Assembly (NCBI RefSeq): GCF_009467825.1
Contig: NZ_WIOK01000001.1
Span: 62,001-126,000 of the forward strand
Direction of reading: 5' to 3'
Length of the DNA: 64,000 nucleotides
Origin: Cyclobacterium xiamenense
GTDB lineage: Bacteria; Bacteroidota; Bacteroidia; Cytophagales; Cyclobacteriaceae
Below are positions 44,551-54,150 of this stretch, in pieces; the first letter of the stretch is position 1, and each line of letters starts with the position of its first letter. Position numbers and translations under genes: made by a program. The notes beneath the pieces are model-generated. The model did not search any database and was not told the DNA's origin. It saw only the letters and a list, made by a program, of their open reading frames with translations.

Positions 44551-46350
44551 ATGTGTGGGGTACACCTGCTGCTGACCTTTCCTCAACGGAACAAGGAAGC
44601 CATACAAGCCATGACCCAAACTTGTCGGCACCGGGGCCCGGACCATACGGCCTGGTCGCAGGTGGCGCCGGGAGTCTACCTCGGGGCTAACCGGCTAAAA
44701 ATACTGGATCTACACGATCGGGCCAATCAGCCGCTGGTTTACAGGGCGGCCCAGGCCCACTTGGCCTGGAATGGCTTCCTCTACAATTACCAGGATCTTC
44801 GAAATGAATTGCTCCAGGAAGGGGTGCATTTTGAAACTGCTTCGGACGGTGAAGTATTGCTTCACTGGCTGATTCGCAAAGGGGCAGCCGGAGTCGGTAG
44901 GCTACAGGGAATGTATGCCTTTGCCTTCGTCGATGGGAAGAACGAACGGGTCCTGGTGGCCCGGGACCCGCTGGGCGTAAAATCGCTGTACTACGCGCAG
45001 GAGAAGGGCGTGTTGCTTTGCTCTTCTGAACTTCGATGCCTGCGACGATCCGGCTTGGTACCTGGCCACTTGAATGAAGCCCAGATAGTACCTTATATGT
45101 ATCTGCGCCATGCCTTGCCTTCCCATTCCTTCCTCAGGGGGGTGCAGGAATTGCTCCCCGGAGAACTGAGGACCTGGGACCTTCAGGGCAAGCCTCTGGG
45201 TTCGAGACAAATCCCCTTCGAAGCAGCAGGTCCAAAGCCTGCAAAGACCGGTGAAAACGCCGAAGAGTTGTTAACGGATGCTGTATTGAAGCAAGTTCAC
45301 GCCGATGTCCCAGCAGGATTGATTTTAAGTGGAGGAGCAGACAGCTCCCTGATTTACCACCTTTGGAACAAACACGGTGGAGGAGCGGTGCCGACATTTA
45401 CCGTTGGATTTCAACGGCCTTACCGCCGGGCTTTTGCTGACGCGGATTTTGCCGCGAGGTTGGTGGCAGGCAAGCGGGCGTTTCACCAGGAAATTACCAT
45501 TTCTCCGGATTGGTTTCTGGAAACCTGGCCCGACTACATCCGGGAGTTGGATGTGCCGGTTGGCGATGCGGCGAGCTACCTTACCTGGGCGGTGGCCAAA
45601 AAAGCCCGAAATACGGTGAAGATCCTACTAAGCGGGGCTGGAGCGGATGAGTTATTTGCCGGATACAATCGCCATGCAGCGTACAAGAGGTACCTGGCAA
45701 ACCCCGTTTTCTGGAACCGGGCCGCATCGGTAGGCAAAAGGTTCCCGGTGGGTGGAAGGAGGCTTCGGCAGTTTTTGGGGGGAATTCACCCCGATCCAAT
45801 TAGAACCTTTATGAATTTTGCGGGGCTTTACCCCTTGCCGGATGGCCTGGCCACTGAGCTTAGCGGTTTGTATCCGAAAGAGGAGGGACCGTTTACCAAT
45901 GCCCTGGCATGGGACAAAAAGGTTTATTTGGTGCATGATTTGCTGAAAATTCATGACAACGCTTGTATGGCACATGGGATTGAAGGCAGGGTCCCTTTTC
46001 TGGATTGGCAAGTGGTGGACTGGAGCCTTCGGAGAAGCGAAGCGGATAGACGGAATGCCGCCCCCAAACACTGGATCAAATCGTTGTTAAGACAGGAAGG
46101 GCTGGCGGCGCATGCCAGGCGAACGAAATTTGGGTTTGGCCTGCCACTGAAAGAATGGCTGCAGGGTCATGCTGGATTTCGGAATCGCGTTGTGCCTTCC
46201 GTCATCCATTTTGGTCGTCGATTTGAGGAGGTTCTTCCGAGCGAATGGAAACCACTAACGCGCCACCCGGAAAAACACCTGGGCAACCACTATTTGCTCT
46301 TGTACAACCTATTTCTTTTGAACGATTGGATCGAAGAAAATCAGCTATGA
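44551..46350 (+). CDS. asnB: Asparagine synthase (glutamine-hydrolysing) family protein
   Basis: The protein starts MCGVH, so Cys2 is the glutaminase nucleophile after Met removal. The glutaminase domain covers about 1-190 (HRGPDHTAW, LAWNGFLYNY). The synthetase domain follows with the ATP-pyrophosphatase loop LSGGADSSL near residue 261, LLSGAGADELFAGYNRH and an IEGRVPFLDWQVVD block. At 599 residues it is normal length. Its 3' end overlaps a glycosyltransferase (ATGA), so it may amidate a sugar acid in a surface polysaccharide instead of making free asparagine, as seen for AsnB relatives in O-antigen loci. Which is true cannot be decided here. Confidence 0.9.
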   Translation: MCGVHLLLTFPQRNKEAIQAMTQTCRHRGPDHTAWSQVAPGVYLGANRLKILDLHDRANQPLVYRAAQAHLAWNGFLYNYQDLRNELLQEGVHFETASDGEVLLHWLIRKGAAGVGRLQGMYAFAFVDGKNERVLVARDPLGVKSLYYAQEKGVLLCSSELRCLRRSGLVPGHLNEAQIVPYMYLRHALPSHSFLRGVQELLPGELRTWDLQGKPLGSRQIPFEAAGPKPAKTGENAEELLTDAVLKQVHADVPAGLILSGGADSSLIYHLWNKHGGGAVPTFTVGFQRPYRRAFADADFAARLVAGKRAFHQEITISPDWFLETWPDYIRELDVPVGDAASYLTWAVAKKARNTVKILLSGAGADELFAGYNRHAAYKRYLANPVFWNRAASVGKRFPVGGRRLRQFLGGIHPDPIRTFMNFAGLYPLPDGLATELSGLYPKEEGPFTNALAWDKKVYLVHDLLKIHDNACMAHGIEGRVPFLDWQVVDWSLRRSEADRRNAAPKHWIKSLLRQEGLAAHARRTKFGFGLPLKEWLQGHAGFRNRVVPSVIHFGRRFEEVLPSEWKPLTRHPEKHLGNHYLLLYNLFLLNDWIEENQL

Positions 46351-47561
46351 AGCTCTGTTACATCCATCAGTATTACCTTAAGCCCGAGGAGGGTGGAGCC
46401 ATCCGCTCTTACCACCTGGCCCAGGGCATGGCCGCTGCAGGGGTAGAAGTAACTGTGGTCACCGCGCACAACCGACCGGATTACGAAGTCCGGTGGGACG
46501 GAAAAGTTCAGGTACACCTTTTACCAGTGCCTTACGACAACAACTTTTCTGCCTTTCGGCGGCTGTGGGCGTTTGCTGCCTTTGTACGCGCTGCAAAAAA
46601 GTTGCTTGGTCGCATGCCTTTGCCTGACTTGTTGTACATTACATCCACCCCGCTCTCAACCGGGCTCATAGGTACCTGGGCCCGGCGAAAATGGGGTATT
46701 CCTTTTGTTTTTGAAGTCCGGGATCTATGGCCCAAAGCTCCCATTGCGATCAAAAGTATCCGCAATTCCCTGTTGAAAAAGGTCTTGTACAAGATGGAGG
46801 AAACCATTTACCGGAAGGCCTGGAAAATCGTCGCCCTCTCTCCTGGGATGCAGCAGTACATTCAACAGAAAGTTTCGCAACAACCGGTAGTCCTTATTCC
46901 AAATTTTGCAGACCTGGATTTTTTTCAGGTCCGGAAGGATCGCTACCCGAACAGGCAATTTGACCAACAGCCCCTGACGTTTTTGTATGCCGGGGCAATA
47001 GGAGAAGTAAATGGACTGCTGCAGTACCTGGATTTGGCAGAAGCTGCAAAGAGGAAAGGAAAGAATTGGTTGTTTCAGCTCATGGGCAAAGGGAAATGGC
47101 TGCCTGCACTAAAAGAGGAGGCAGCTAAAAGAGGATTGAGCCGCGTGGAATTCATTCCTTTCGGAAATAAAGTGGAAGTACGAGAGCGGATGCAAGCTGC
47201 CGACATAGCTTATATTTCCTTTCTTCGGCTCCGGGTTTTGGAAGTTAGCAGTCCCAATAAATTTTTTGATGCCCTGGCCATGGGTATGCCGGTTCTGATC
47301 AATTTCAAGGGTTGGATTAACGATTTGGTCAGCGCTCATGACCTGGGCTGGTACCAGGACGAGCAGCCGTACGAACCCCTGCTGGAGGCCTTGGAGGCGC
47401 TGGAACATTGCCCGGAGGCATTGGCGCGGAAGGGGAAAAATGCCCGATCCCTGGCAGAGCGCTCTTTTGCGAAGGACAGGGCCGTCGCTTCGCTATTAGA
47501 TGTAGTCGAATTTTGCCAAAACAAGGACCGAACCGGCTTAGCGCGGTTTGTATCCCGATAA
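46347..47561 (+). CDS. Glycosyltransferase family 4 protein
   Basis: I take the ATG at 46347, which overlaps the asnB stop and gives the normal GT4 start MKLCYIHQYYLKPEEGGAIR; 404 residues. The acceptor-binding half has FVFEVRDLWPKAPIAI; the donor-binding half has PNFADLDFF, LTFLYAGAIGEVNGL and a shortened nucleotide-sugar site around ISFLRLRVLEVSSPNKFFDA with the usual acidic/PNKF(F) pattern. The WbuB-like pattern suggests an amino-sugar transfer, with low certainty. Its last 24 bases overlap the converging gldB gene. Confidence 0.9.
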   Translation: MKLCYIHQYYLKPEEGGAIRSYHLAQGMAAAGVEVTVVTAHNRPDYEVRWDGKVQVHLLPVPYDNNFSAFRRLWAFAAFVRAAKKLLGRMPLPDLLYITSTPLSTGLIGTWARRKWGIPFVFEVRDLWPKAPIAIKSIRNSLLKKVLYKMEETIYRKAWKIVALSPGMQQYIQQKVSQQPVVLIPNFADLDFFQVRKDRYPNRQFDQQPLTFLYAGAIGEVNGLLQYLDLAEAAKRKGKNWLFQLMGKGKWLPALKEEAAKRGLSRVEFIPFGNKVEVRERMQAADIAYISFLRLRVLEVSSPNKFFDALAMGMPVLINFKGWINDLVSAHDLGWYQDEQPYEPLLEALEALEHCPEALARKGKNARSLAERSFAKDRAVASLLDVVEFCQNKDRTGLARFVSR

Positions 47562-48539
47562 TTTAAAGATTTCCCGGGCGTCTTGCTGCTTCATCAACTC
47601 GGAGAGGCTCAGGTTATTATTGATCCGGTAGTCGTCCACGATATTCCATCCCAGCCACCGGCCGATTCTCCCGGGTGCATCCGGACTTATGACATCCGTG
47701 AAGGGTGCCTCGCCAACATACCGTCTGATTTCAAAGGCATTGGTTTCATACAACAATTCGTTTTCGATAAAATGCCCCCAAATCATTTCTTCATTGGCAT
47801 AGCTTCCGAGGACTTCCTTTTTCTCGTAGCCGATGATGTACTCGTCTGGCGTGCAGGGAAGGATACTTTTGGTGAAATGGTAGGCTTTTCCGTAAAAAAT
47901 CATTTCTGCCAGAAGTGTGCGATCCCCCAAATCGGTCTGATTAAATTGGGAGGAAATTGCCGTCACAATCGTAGGAATCAGGTGTTCCTCGGTATACCGC
48001 TTTACAATGTATTGAGGCAGTTCTAGCGGCTGAAAGCGATGGTCCTCCGGTAGAAAATAGTCGAGTCCTATGATGATAATGTCTTCCTCGACAATCAAGT
48101 CGGTACCAAAGCCGGTCACAAACGTATATACCTCAGGAACCTTGAATTCTGGGAAATGAAACAAAATACCTCGAAAGGCGTCCTCCAAAGACTCCTCAAT
48201 CTCGGCAACGGTGTCAAAATGAATGGCTACTTCCTCGTACAATTCCTGCATGCCGCTATCGCTGTGGATGAGTAATAGCTCTGTTTTCAGTTGTGCCTCG
48301 TTTTCAAAGCCCATGTTTCCAAACATAGCCGAGGAAAACTCGGGATAGTTTTCGAGGTGTTCGGTCAGTTTTTCTTCCGTTAAATCCTCAAAAAACAGTT
48401 GTTCCATCCGGTGTAGGCGCACCTCAACCGGGATCTCCAAATAGGAATCTGGAAGGGTGCAGCGTTCGTTCGAATTCCCGCAACTAGAAAAAATCAGGAA
48501 AACGAATCCCAGGGATATTCCATACGCACTTCTTTTCAT
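47538..48539 (-). CDS. gldB: Gliding motility lipoprotein GldB
   Basis: The start is set at the CAT of 48537-48539 (MKRSAYGISLG) and gives 333 residues; an upstream in-frame start would add nine residues in front of the signal. The N-terminus is a lipoprotein signal ending in FSSCG. The body has the GldB pattern: HFPEFKVPEVYTFVTGFGTD, IIIGLDYFLPEDH, LPQYIVKRY and a C-terminal GRWLGWNIVDDYRINNNLS. GldB is needed for gliding in flavobacteria but also occurs in non-gliding Bacteroidota. Other gld genes are not in the window. A TATCTTTG box ends six bases before the ATG. Confidence 0.9.
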   Translation of the reverse strand: MKRSAYGISLGFVFLIFSSCGNSNERCTLPDSYLEIPVEVRLHRMEQLFFEDLTEEKLTEHLENYPEFSSAMFGNMGFENEAQLKTELLLIHSDSGMQELYEEVAIHFDTVAEIEESLEDAFRGILFHFPEFKVPEVYTFVTGFGTDLIVEEDIIIIGLDYFLPEDHRFQPLELPQYIVKRYTEEHLIPTIVTAISSQFNQTDLGDRTLLAEMIFYGKAYHFTKSILPCTPDEYIIGYEKKEVLGSYANEEMIWGHFIENELLYETNAFEIRRYVGEAPFTDVISPDAPGRIGRWLGWNIVDDYRINNNLSLSELMKQQDAREIFKLSGYKPR

Positions 48540-48544
48540 AGCTG

Positions 48545-48552
48545 CAAAGATA
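48545..48552 (-). promoter_or_regulatory. -7 promoter element of gldB
   Basis: On the minus strand TATCTTTG matches TAnnTTTG exactly; only five bases separate it from the ATG (TATCTTTGCAGCTATG). Transcription should begin at or next to the start codon, so the mRNA may be leaderless. Confidence 0.6.
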
Positions 48553-48673
48553 AGACATTGCTGCAAAGGAATGGCTAGTTGACAGGGACAGGACCTGGTT
48601 TTTGTAGGAATATGGTTAGGAAAAGGTTGATGGAATCCAAAAAAAGTTCAGGTAGCTGTCTATACATTGATTT

Positions 48674-48689
48674 TCATTTATATAAATGA
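48674..48689. promoter_or_regulatory. 16-bp perfect palindrome between gldB and the fasciclin gene
   Basis: TCATTTATATAAATGA is its own reverse complement. It lies in the 254-base divergent gap, about 105 bases before the fasciclin gene, and could be an operator for either side. Otherwise the gap is AT-rich and holds no open frame. Confidence 0.4.
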
Positions 48690-48793
48690 TTATTTCATTT
48701 ACTTATTTGTGATTTTTATTTTTTGAATCCAAACTATCTGCCTGCTTAGTTGTTTGTTCCCTGTATTACGTTTTAACTAAACCAATATTTATT

Positions 48794-50152
48794 ATGGAAC
48801 TAAACCTAAAGAGAATGCAGAAATTAATGAGTCTGTTCCTCGCAGCAGCGCTTTTATTTTCATTCGGTTGTTCGGATGACGATCCGGCGCCGATGCCACC
48901 CGAGGAGGAAAGCATCATTGACATAGCTTCCGGTAACACGAACTTTTCAACATTGGTAGCCGCCATTCAGCGGGCTGATCTGGTAGATGCGCTGAATGCT
49001 GCCGGACCATTTACGGTGTTTGCTCCAACCAATCAAGCATTCACAGACGCAGGTATTACCGATGTTAACGCTGTTCCTGTAGAACAACTCCGAGATATTC
49101 TATTGTACCATGTAGTAAATGGAAGGGTGATGGGCAGTCAGGTGAGCACAGGAGAGGTACCTACCCTGCTTGAAGGATTTAACCTCAACGTTGTTGTCGA
49201 TGGAGGCACCATCACCATCAACGATGATATTACCGTTATCACACAAGATCTCTCTGCATCCAATGGTGTCATACACGCGATTGATGGGATTCTTATGCCG
49301 GAAGAGGAAAGCAACACCATCGCTGATATTGTGATGGGGGATGAGGATTTCTCCACGCTGCTCGCAGCGGTTTTGGCTGCCGACCTGGACGAAACGCTAT
49401 TGGAGCAGGGGCCTTTTACCGTATTTGCTCCTACGAATGCGGCCTTGGAAGCTTACCTTACAGACAATGGGTTGACAGCAGAGCAGCTTTTGCAGTCGCC
49501 TGATTTGGCCTCCATATTGACCTACCATGTGGTAGATGGAGAAGTGCCTGCATCTGCAGTAGTTGCTGGAAGTGTACCCAGTCTCTCGGGAGTTCCGTTT
49601 TATGTGAGCATTGATCCCGATGATAACGTTTGGATAAACGGCAACACCCAGGTCGTTAACACAGATATTGAGGCGGACAATGGCATAATCCATGTGATCG
49701 ACTATGTCATTACACCTCCTACACAATCCATCGCTGAGATTGCGGTAGGATTTTCACAGGCAGAAACACCTGAATTTACGCAATTGGTCGGTGCGCTGAC
49801 CAGGGCAAATTTGGTAGATGCGGTCAGCGGTGGAGTGGACGATAACCTCACTGTATTTGCGCCGACGGATGCCGCGTTCGAAGCACTCTACGAGGCCTTG
49901 GAGGTAGATGGATACGAAGACATTCCGCTGGAAACGTTAACGGCAGTTCTTACTTACCACGTGGTTCCTGCAAGGGCTTTCTCTCAGGACTTACGGGAAG
50001 GAGCCAATTTGCCTACCCTGCTCGAGGGAGAAGAGTTGTCGGTTAATCTGGCAAATCTGGAAATCAACACTTCCGGGCTCGTTCCGGACTTGTTGAACGT
50101 ACACGCTACCAATGGGGTCATTCACGTCATCGACGAAGTCTTGGTACCATAA
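48794..50152 (+). CDS. Lipoprotein with three fasciclin (FAS1) domains
   Basis: The 452 residues begin with a lipoprotein signal (LFLAAALLFSFGC, Cys about 26) and an acidic-Pro linker, then three FAS1 domains at about 38-165, 172-310 and 315-450. Each has the two marker blocks: GPFTVFAPTNQAF or NLTVFAPTDAAF, and a closing NGVIHxID (NGVIHAIDGI, NGIIHVIDYV, NGVIHVIDEV). FAS1 domains mediate adhesion and carbohydrate binding at the surface. It stands next to the polysaccharide operon but has its own terminator. Confidence 0.94.
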   Translation: MELNLKRMQKLMSLFLAAALLFSFGCSDDDPAPMPPEEESIIDIASGNTNFSTLVAAIQRADLVDALNAAGPFTVFAPTNQAFTDAGITDVNAVPVEQLRDILLYHVVNGRVMGSQVSTGEVPTLLEGFNLNVVVDGGTITINDDITVITQDLSASNGVIHAIDGILMPEEESNTIADIVMGDEDFSTLLAAVLAADLDETLLEQGPFTVFAPTNAALEAYLTDNGLTAEQLLQSPDLASILTYHVVDGEVPASAVVAGSVPSLSGVPFYVSIDPDDNVWINGNTQVVNTDIEADNGIIHVIDYVITPPTQSIAEIAVGFSQAETPEFTQLVGALTRANLVDAVSGGVDDNLTVFAPTDAAFEALYEALEVDGYEDIPLETLTAVLTYHVVPARAFSQDLREGANLPTLLEGEELSVNLANLEINTSGLVPDLLNVHATNGVIHVIDEVLVP

Positions 50153-50177
50153 ATTGGATATTGGGTTTTTTTGTGGA

Positions 50178-50209
50178 AAACAGGTGCCATGTCGGTGCCT
50201 GTTTTTTTT
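50178..50209 (+). terminator. Intrinsic terminator of the fasciclin gene
   Basis: AAACAGGTGCC (50178-50188) and GGTGCCTGTTT (50194-50204) form an 11-bp stem with two wobble pairs, followed by T to 50209. Confidence 0.8.
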
Positions 50210-50336
50210 ATTCCCGGATTTCATGCCGAATCATTGGCATTTGCGCTTCCCTTATTTTTCATGTAAAAAAATACCTGCATACTTTTTCTCTTCCGCTTTA
50301 ATCTCCAAACATCCGTTCCAAAAAGAAAGGAATACG

Positions 50337-50344
50337 TATCTTTA
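50337..50344 (+). promoter_or_regulatory. Possible -7 element of the polysaccharide operon
   Basis: TATCTTTA is one base off TAnnTTTG and lies about 100 bases before the SLBB exporter start. No good -33 element is seen. The rest of the 237 bases between terminator and gene shows nothing else I can name. Confidence 0.3.
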
Positions 50345-50446
50345 CGGGTGCTTTTCGGATTTTTCTAAATCCATGCTGGATAACCCCATGGAATACTGCC
50401 TGTGGGTAACCTGGCGAAGCTGTGTATCAACGTTAAAATCAGCCGC

Positions 50447-53059
50447 ATGATTTGTTTTAGGCATGTAAACCCGTACCGATTATTTTTTATTGGAATGATG
50501 CTTCTGCTGCCTTTCCTGCTGCAGGCACAATCGCTTCAGGATATCTCGTCCCTCGACGTTGATGAGTTATCGGATCAACAATTGCAGGTACTAATGAACA
50601 GGGCCATGGAAGCGGGGCTTTCGGAGGCCGAGTTGTTACAAATGGCCCAGGTAAGAGGAGTACCGGCTGCGGAAATAGAAAAATTAAAAGAACGGTTAGA
50701 AGGGATGGTTTTCGGCCTTACGAATGGGAAAAGTTCCGGAGCACGTCAGGGAAAACGGGAACCCCGGAGGCAACTGGACTTCAATGAAATAACCCGGGGA
50801 ATTATTCCCTCTCCGGAAGATGTCGGGACAGACCTGGCAGAAGAGCATCCGATTTTTGGGATGGATCTTTTTTATAGTAAAAACCGGCGATTGACCTTTG
50901 AACCGAGCGTCAACATGGCGACACCCCGAACGTATATTTTGGGTCCTGGGGACGAGGTATACATCGATATTTACGGGCAATCAGAGCGGTATTACGAAGC
51001 ATCGGTCACACCGGAGGGCCAACTAATTCTGGAAAACATTGGACCCATTTCTGTCTCCGGGCTTACCCTGGAAGAAGCTACGCAGGTTGTCAAGAACCGG
51101 CTTTCTACCTTTTACGCAGGTCTTGGCGGAAGCAGGCCGACCTCCTTCTTGCAACTGAACTTGGGCAATATACGCACCATTAAAGTAAATTTGGTCGGCG
51201 AAGTCCGGCTACCCGGCACGTTTACCCTCAGTGCGTTTAGTACGGTCTTTAATGCCCTGTATGCAGCCGGGGGGCCCAATCAAAACGGGAGTATGAGGCG
51301 TGTTCGGTTGATAAGAAGTGGTAAAGAGATTGCGGAAATTGATATTTATGATTTTCTGACAGATGGAGACCCCAGTATGAACGACATGCTGCAGGATCAG
51401 GACATCATTTTGGTTCCTCCCTATTTGGGTAGGGTTACCGTAGAAGGAGCCGTCAAGCGGCCCAAAATATTTGAAGTGAAAGAAGACGAGACTTTCGCCG
51501 ATGTGTTGTCCTTTGCCGGAGGCTTTACCGATCAGGCATTCAGGGATAAGGTAAACGTGGAGCGGATTACCGATAAACAGCGATCGGTATCGGATATTTA
51601 CAACGACCAGTTTCACATGTTTTTGGTAAAGGGGGGTGACCGCTACGAGGTGGGGGAAGTGCTGGACCGGTACACCAACCGTATTCAAATAAAAGGAGCT
51701 GTTTTCAGGCCGGGAAATTACGCCTATCAGGAGGGGTTGACCCTGACCCAACTCTTGGAAAAGGCAGAGGGCCTTCGGGGAGAAGCGTACAGCAAGCGCA
51801 TACAAATTTTGCGAACCAACGAAGACCTAAGTACCCGCATGTTGCAGGTAAACCTCGAAGAAATCCGGAATGGCAACGAATCGGATATTCCGCTGAAGCG
51901 GGAAGACCTGATCCGGATACCGTCCATTTATGAGCTACGGGAAGAACAATATGTAAAAATAGCCGGAGAAGTAGTTCAGCCGGGCACCTATCCTTATTCC
52001 GAGGAGATGACTCCGGAGGACCTGATATTGATGGCAGGCGGGTTGAAAGAAGCGGCGTCCGAAGCCAGTGTGGAACTCGCCAGACGGGCCTCGGATGTTG
52101 AAGGGAGGGAGTTTTCACAAATCATCCCAATCCCCATCAGCCGGGACCTGAGTTTGCCCGAAACGCCCATTGAACTGCGTCCCTTTGATCAGCTAACTGT
52201 CCGAAGAAAAACCAATTTTGGCCTGGAGCGAATGGCCAGTATCGAAGGACAGGTGAATTCACCGGGAACCTTTGCCATTCAGCATGCCGAGGAAAGAATA
52301 TCCGACTTGATTAATCGCGCCGGCGGACTGACGGCCTTTGCCTATGCCAAAGGGGCCCGATTGATTCGGCGTACCGAATTCTACAAAACCGAATCAGAGG
52401 ACATGCGCAACGAGCGAAGCCTCCTCAACCTTTTGGAACGGATCAATCGGGAGGAACTGGACCCGACGGAATCGCAGCAGGAATTGATTGAGCGGATAAG
52501 CAACTATCTGTTTGAAAACCCCGATTCTGCGCGTACCGACTTGGAGGAGCGGGTAATTCAGGCCAGGGAAAACCTGCTGAATGAAATCTCAGAATCCCGC
52601 GAAAACGTGGCGCCGATTAAAATCAGGGAAACGGAAGCGATCGCAATTGACCTGGAAGCGATCCTGGCTAATCCAGGTTCCAAGTACGATTTGATTGTGG
52701 AGGAAGGCGATATTTTAAGCGTCCCGCGTCAATTGCAAACGGTACGGTTGCGGGGCGACGTGATCTATCCCACCACTGTCCGGCACGAAGATTTCCGATC
52801 CATGTCCTATTACATCAACCGCGCTGGAGGCTTTGCGACGCGTGCAAAAAAGGGGCGCACCTACGTGGTTTATGCCAATGGGCAGGTAGCGCGCACGAGA
52901 AATTTTGTCTTATTTAATGTGTATCCCAAGGTGGAACCGGGATCGGAGATCATTGTACCTACCAAGGGTCCCAGACTCCCCATTCGGCCCGGCGATTTGG
53001 TCGGTATCACCACTGGGCTGGCTACCCTTGCCCTGGTAATCACCCAACTACTCAATTGA
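50447..53059 (+). CDS. Polysaccharide export protein with SLBB domains (Wza-like)
   Basis: I take the ATG at 50447 (MICFRHVNPYRLFFIGMM), giving a signal peptide ending in LLQAQS; 870 residues. A short helical region with an LSDQQLQVLMNRAMEAGLSE type repeat precedes the polysaccharide-export domain near 160-250 (YILGPGDEVYIDIYGQ, then SVSGLTLEEATQVV). Several SLBB domains follow (VNLVGEVRLPGTFTLSAF, VTVEGAVKRPKIFEV, IQIKGAVFRPGNYAY, VKIAGEVVQPGTYPY, ASIEGQVNSPGTFAI, VRLRGDVIYPTTV). A C-terminal helix ends the protein. It should form the outer-membrane exit of the polysaccharide. First gene of the operon, with the Wzz gene overlapping its stop. Confidence 0.93.
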   Translation: MICFRHVNPYRLFFIGMMLLLPFLLQAQSLQDISSLDVDELSDQQLQVLMNRAMEAGLSEAELLQMAQVRGVPAAEIEKLKERLEGMVFGLTNGKSSGARQGKREPRRQLDFNEITRGIIPSPEDVGTDLAEEHPIFGMDLFYSKNRRLTFEPSVNMATPRTYILGPGDEVYIDIYGQSERYYEASVTPEGQLILENIGPISVSGLTLEEATQVVKNRLSTFYAGLGGSRPTSFLQLNLGNIRTIKVNLVGEVRLPGTFTLSAFSTVFNALYAAGGPNQNGSMRRVRLIRSGKEIAEIDIYDFLTDGDPSMNDMLQDQDIILVPPYLGRVTVEGAVKRPKIFEVKEDETFADVLSFAGGFTDQAFRDKVNVERITDKQRSVSDIYNDQFHMFLVKGGDRYEVGEVLDRYTNRIQIKGAVFRPGNYAYQEGLTLTQLLEKAEGLRGEAYSKRIQILRTNEDLSTRMLQVNLEEIRNGNESDIPLKREDLIRIPSIYELREEQYVKIAGEVVQPGTYPYSEEMTPEDLILMAGGLKEAASEASVELARRASDVEGREFSQIIPIPISRDLSLPETPIELRPFDQLTVRRKTNFGLERMASIEGQVNSPGTFAIQHAEERISDLINRAGGLTAFAYAKGARLIRRTEFYKTESEDMRNERSLLNLLERINREELDPTESQQELIERISNYLFENPDSARTDLEERVIQARENLLNEISESRENVAPIKIRETEAIAIDLEAILANPGSKYDLIVEEGDILSVPRQLQTVRLRGDVIYPTTVRHEDFRSMSYYINRAGGFATRAKKGRTYVVYANGQVARTRNFVLFNVYPKVEPGSEIIVPTKGPRLPIRPGDLVGITTGLATLALVITQLLN

Positions 53060-54135
53060 TGCAACAGCAAAACCAACATATTCTCGATGACAAACTAACC
53101 TTCGGAGAACTCGTGGAAAGGTTGTATCAATGGCTTTTTGTGTTTCTTCGAAAATGGAGATTTCTGGCAGCAATGGTGCTACTAGGGGCGCTGTTGGGAG
53201 TAGCCGTAGCGCTGCTAAAAAAGCCGGTTTACCATGCGGATACTACTTTTGTGCTGGAACAGTCCGAGATGGGAGGTTTGGGGAACATCTCCGGAATTGC
53301 CTCCATGTTGGGACTAAACCTGGGATCCGTCGGTTCCGAAAGCGGCTTGTTTAAGGGAGACAATATTTTGGAATTGTATCGATCGGATGCCATGCTCTCC
53401 CTGGCGCTACTGACTCCATTTGACACTGCAGGCGAAAGCCAGCTTTTGGTGGAACGGTACATCCGTTTTCATGAACTGGATGAAAAATGGAAACGAAAGG
53501 TCGATTTCGAATCCCTCAATTTTAGCCTTCCGAGGCAGCGTTTTTCGGTACAACAGGACAGTGTGCTTCGGGAAGTGGTAAAGGAGATTCGAAAAGTGAG
53601 CCTGTTGGTGGATAAGCCCGATCGAAAGCTTAACATTATCAAGGTCACCGTCGCGTCAAAAGACGAAGACTTTGCGAAACGTTTCAATGAGACGCTGGTC
53701 GAGACGGTAAATGACTTTTACCTCAAAACCAAAACCAAAAAAACGGCTGAAAATCTTTCCGTATTGCAGCAGCAGGCAGATAGTGTGCGTACCGTTCTGG
53801 ATGAAAAGATCCAGCAACTGGCGCGTTTTCAGGACAAGAACCCAAATCCCAACCCGCTGCTGCAGGAAGGCATGGTGGCATCCAGAAGCCTGCAAATAGA
53901 TATACAGGCGTCAGCCGCCGTGTACGAGGAAATTGTCACCAATCTGGAAATTGCCAAAATCAACCATCGGAACAATACACCGCTAATCCAGATCATTGAT
54001 CAGCCGCGATACCCGCTCGAGCGTTCTGAGATAAAATTGATAACCGGTATACTGCTCGGGGCAATTATTTTCTTTCTCCTGGGAATGGCATTCGTATACC
54101 TTCAGACTTTGTTTTACCGGCATTTCAAGCAGTAG
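53059..54135 (+). CDS. Wzz-type chain-length determinant protein
   Basis: The ATG at 53059 shares one base with the stop of the exporter; 358 residues. Helices at about 34-53 and 330-350 bound a periplasmic coiled-coil part. The conserved region near the second helix is IIDQPRYPLERSEIK. It regulates the length of the exported polysaccharide. It has no C-terminal tyrosine kinase (Wzc) domain, and no separate kinase gene is near, so the usual phosphorylation control is either absent or encoded elsewhere. Confidence 0.92.
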   Translation: MQQQNQHILDDKLTFGELVERLYQWLFVFLRKWRFLAAMVLLGALLGVAVALLKKPVYHADTTFVLEQSEMGGLGNISGIASMLGLNLGSVGSESGLFKGDNILELYRSDAMLSLALLTPFDTAGESQLLVERYIRFHELDEKWKRKVDFESLNFSLPRQRFSVQQDSVLREVVKEIRKVSLLVDKPDRKLNIIKVTVASKDEDFAKRFNETLVETVNDFYLKTKTKKTAENLSVLQQQADSVRTVLDEKIQQLARFQDKNPNPNPLLQEGMVASRSLQIDIQASAAVYEEIVTNLEIAKINHRNNTPLIQIIDQPRYPLERSEIKLITGILLGAIIFFLLGMAFVYLQTLFYRHFKQ

Positions 54136-54150
54136 CCTTCCCGGTCTTTT

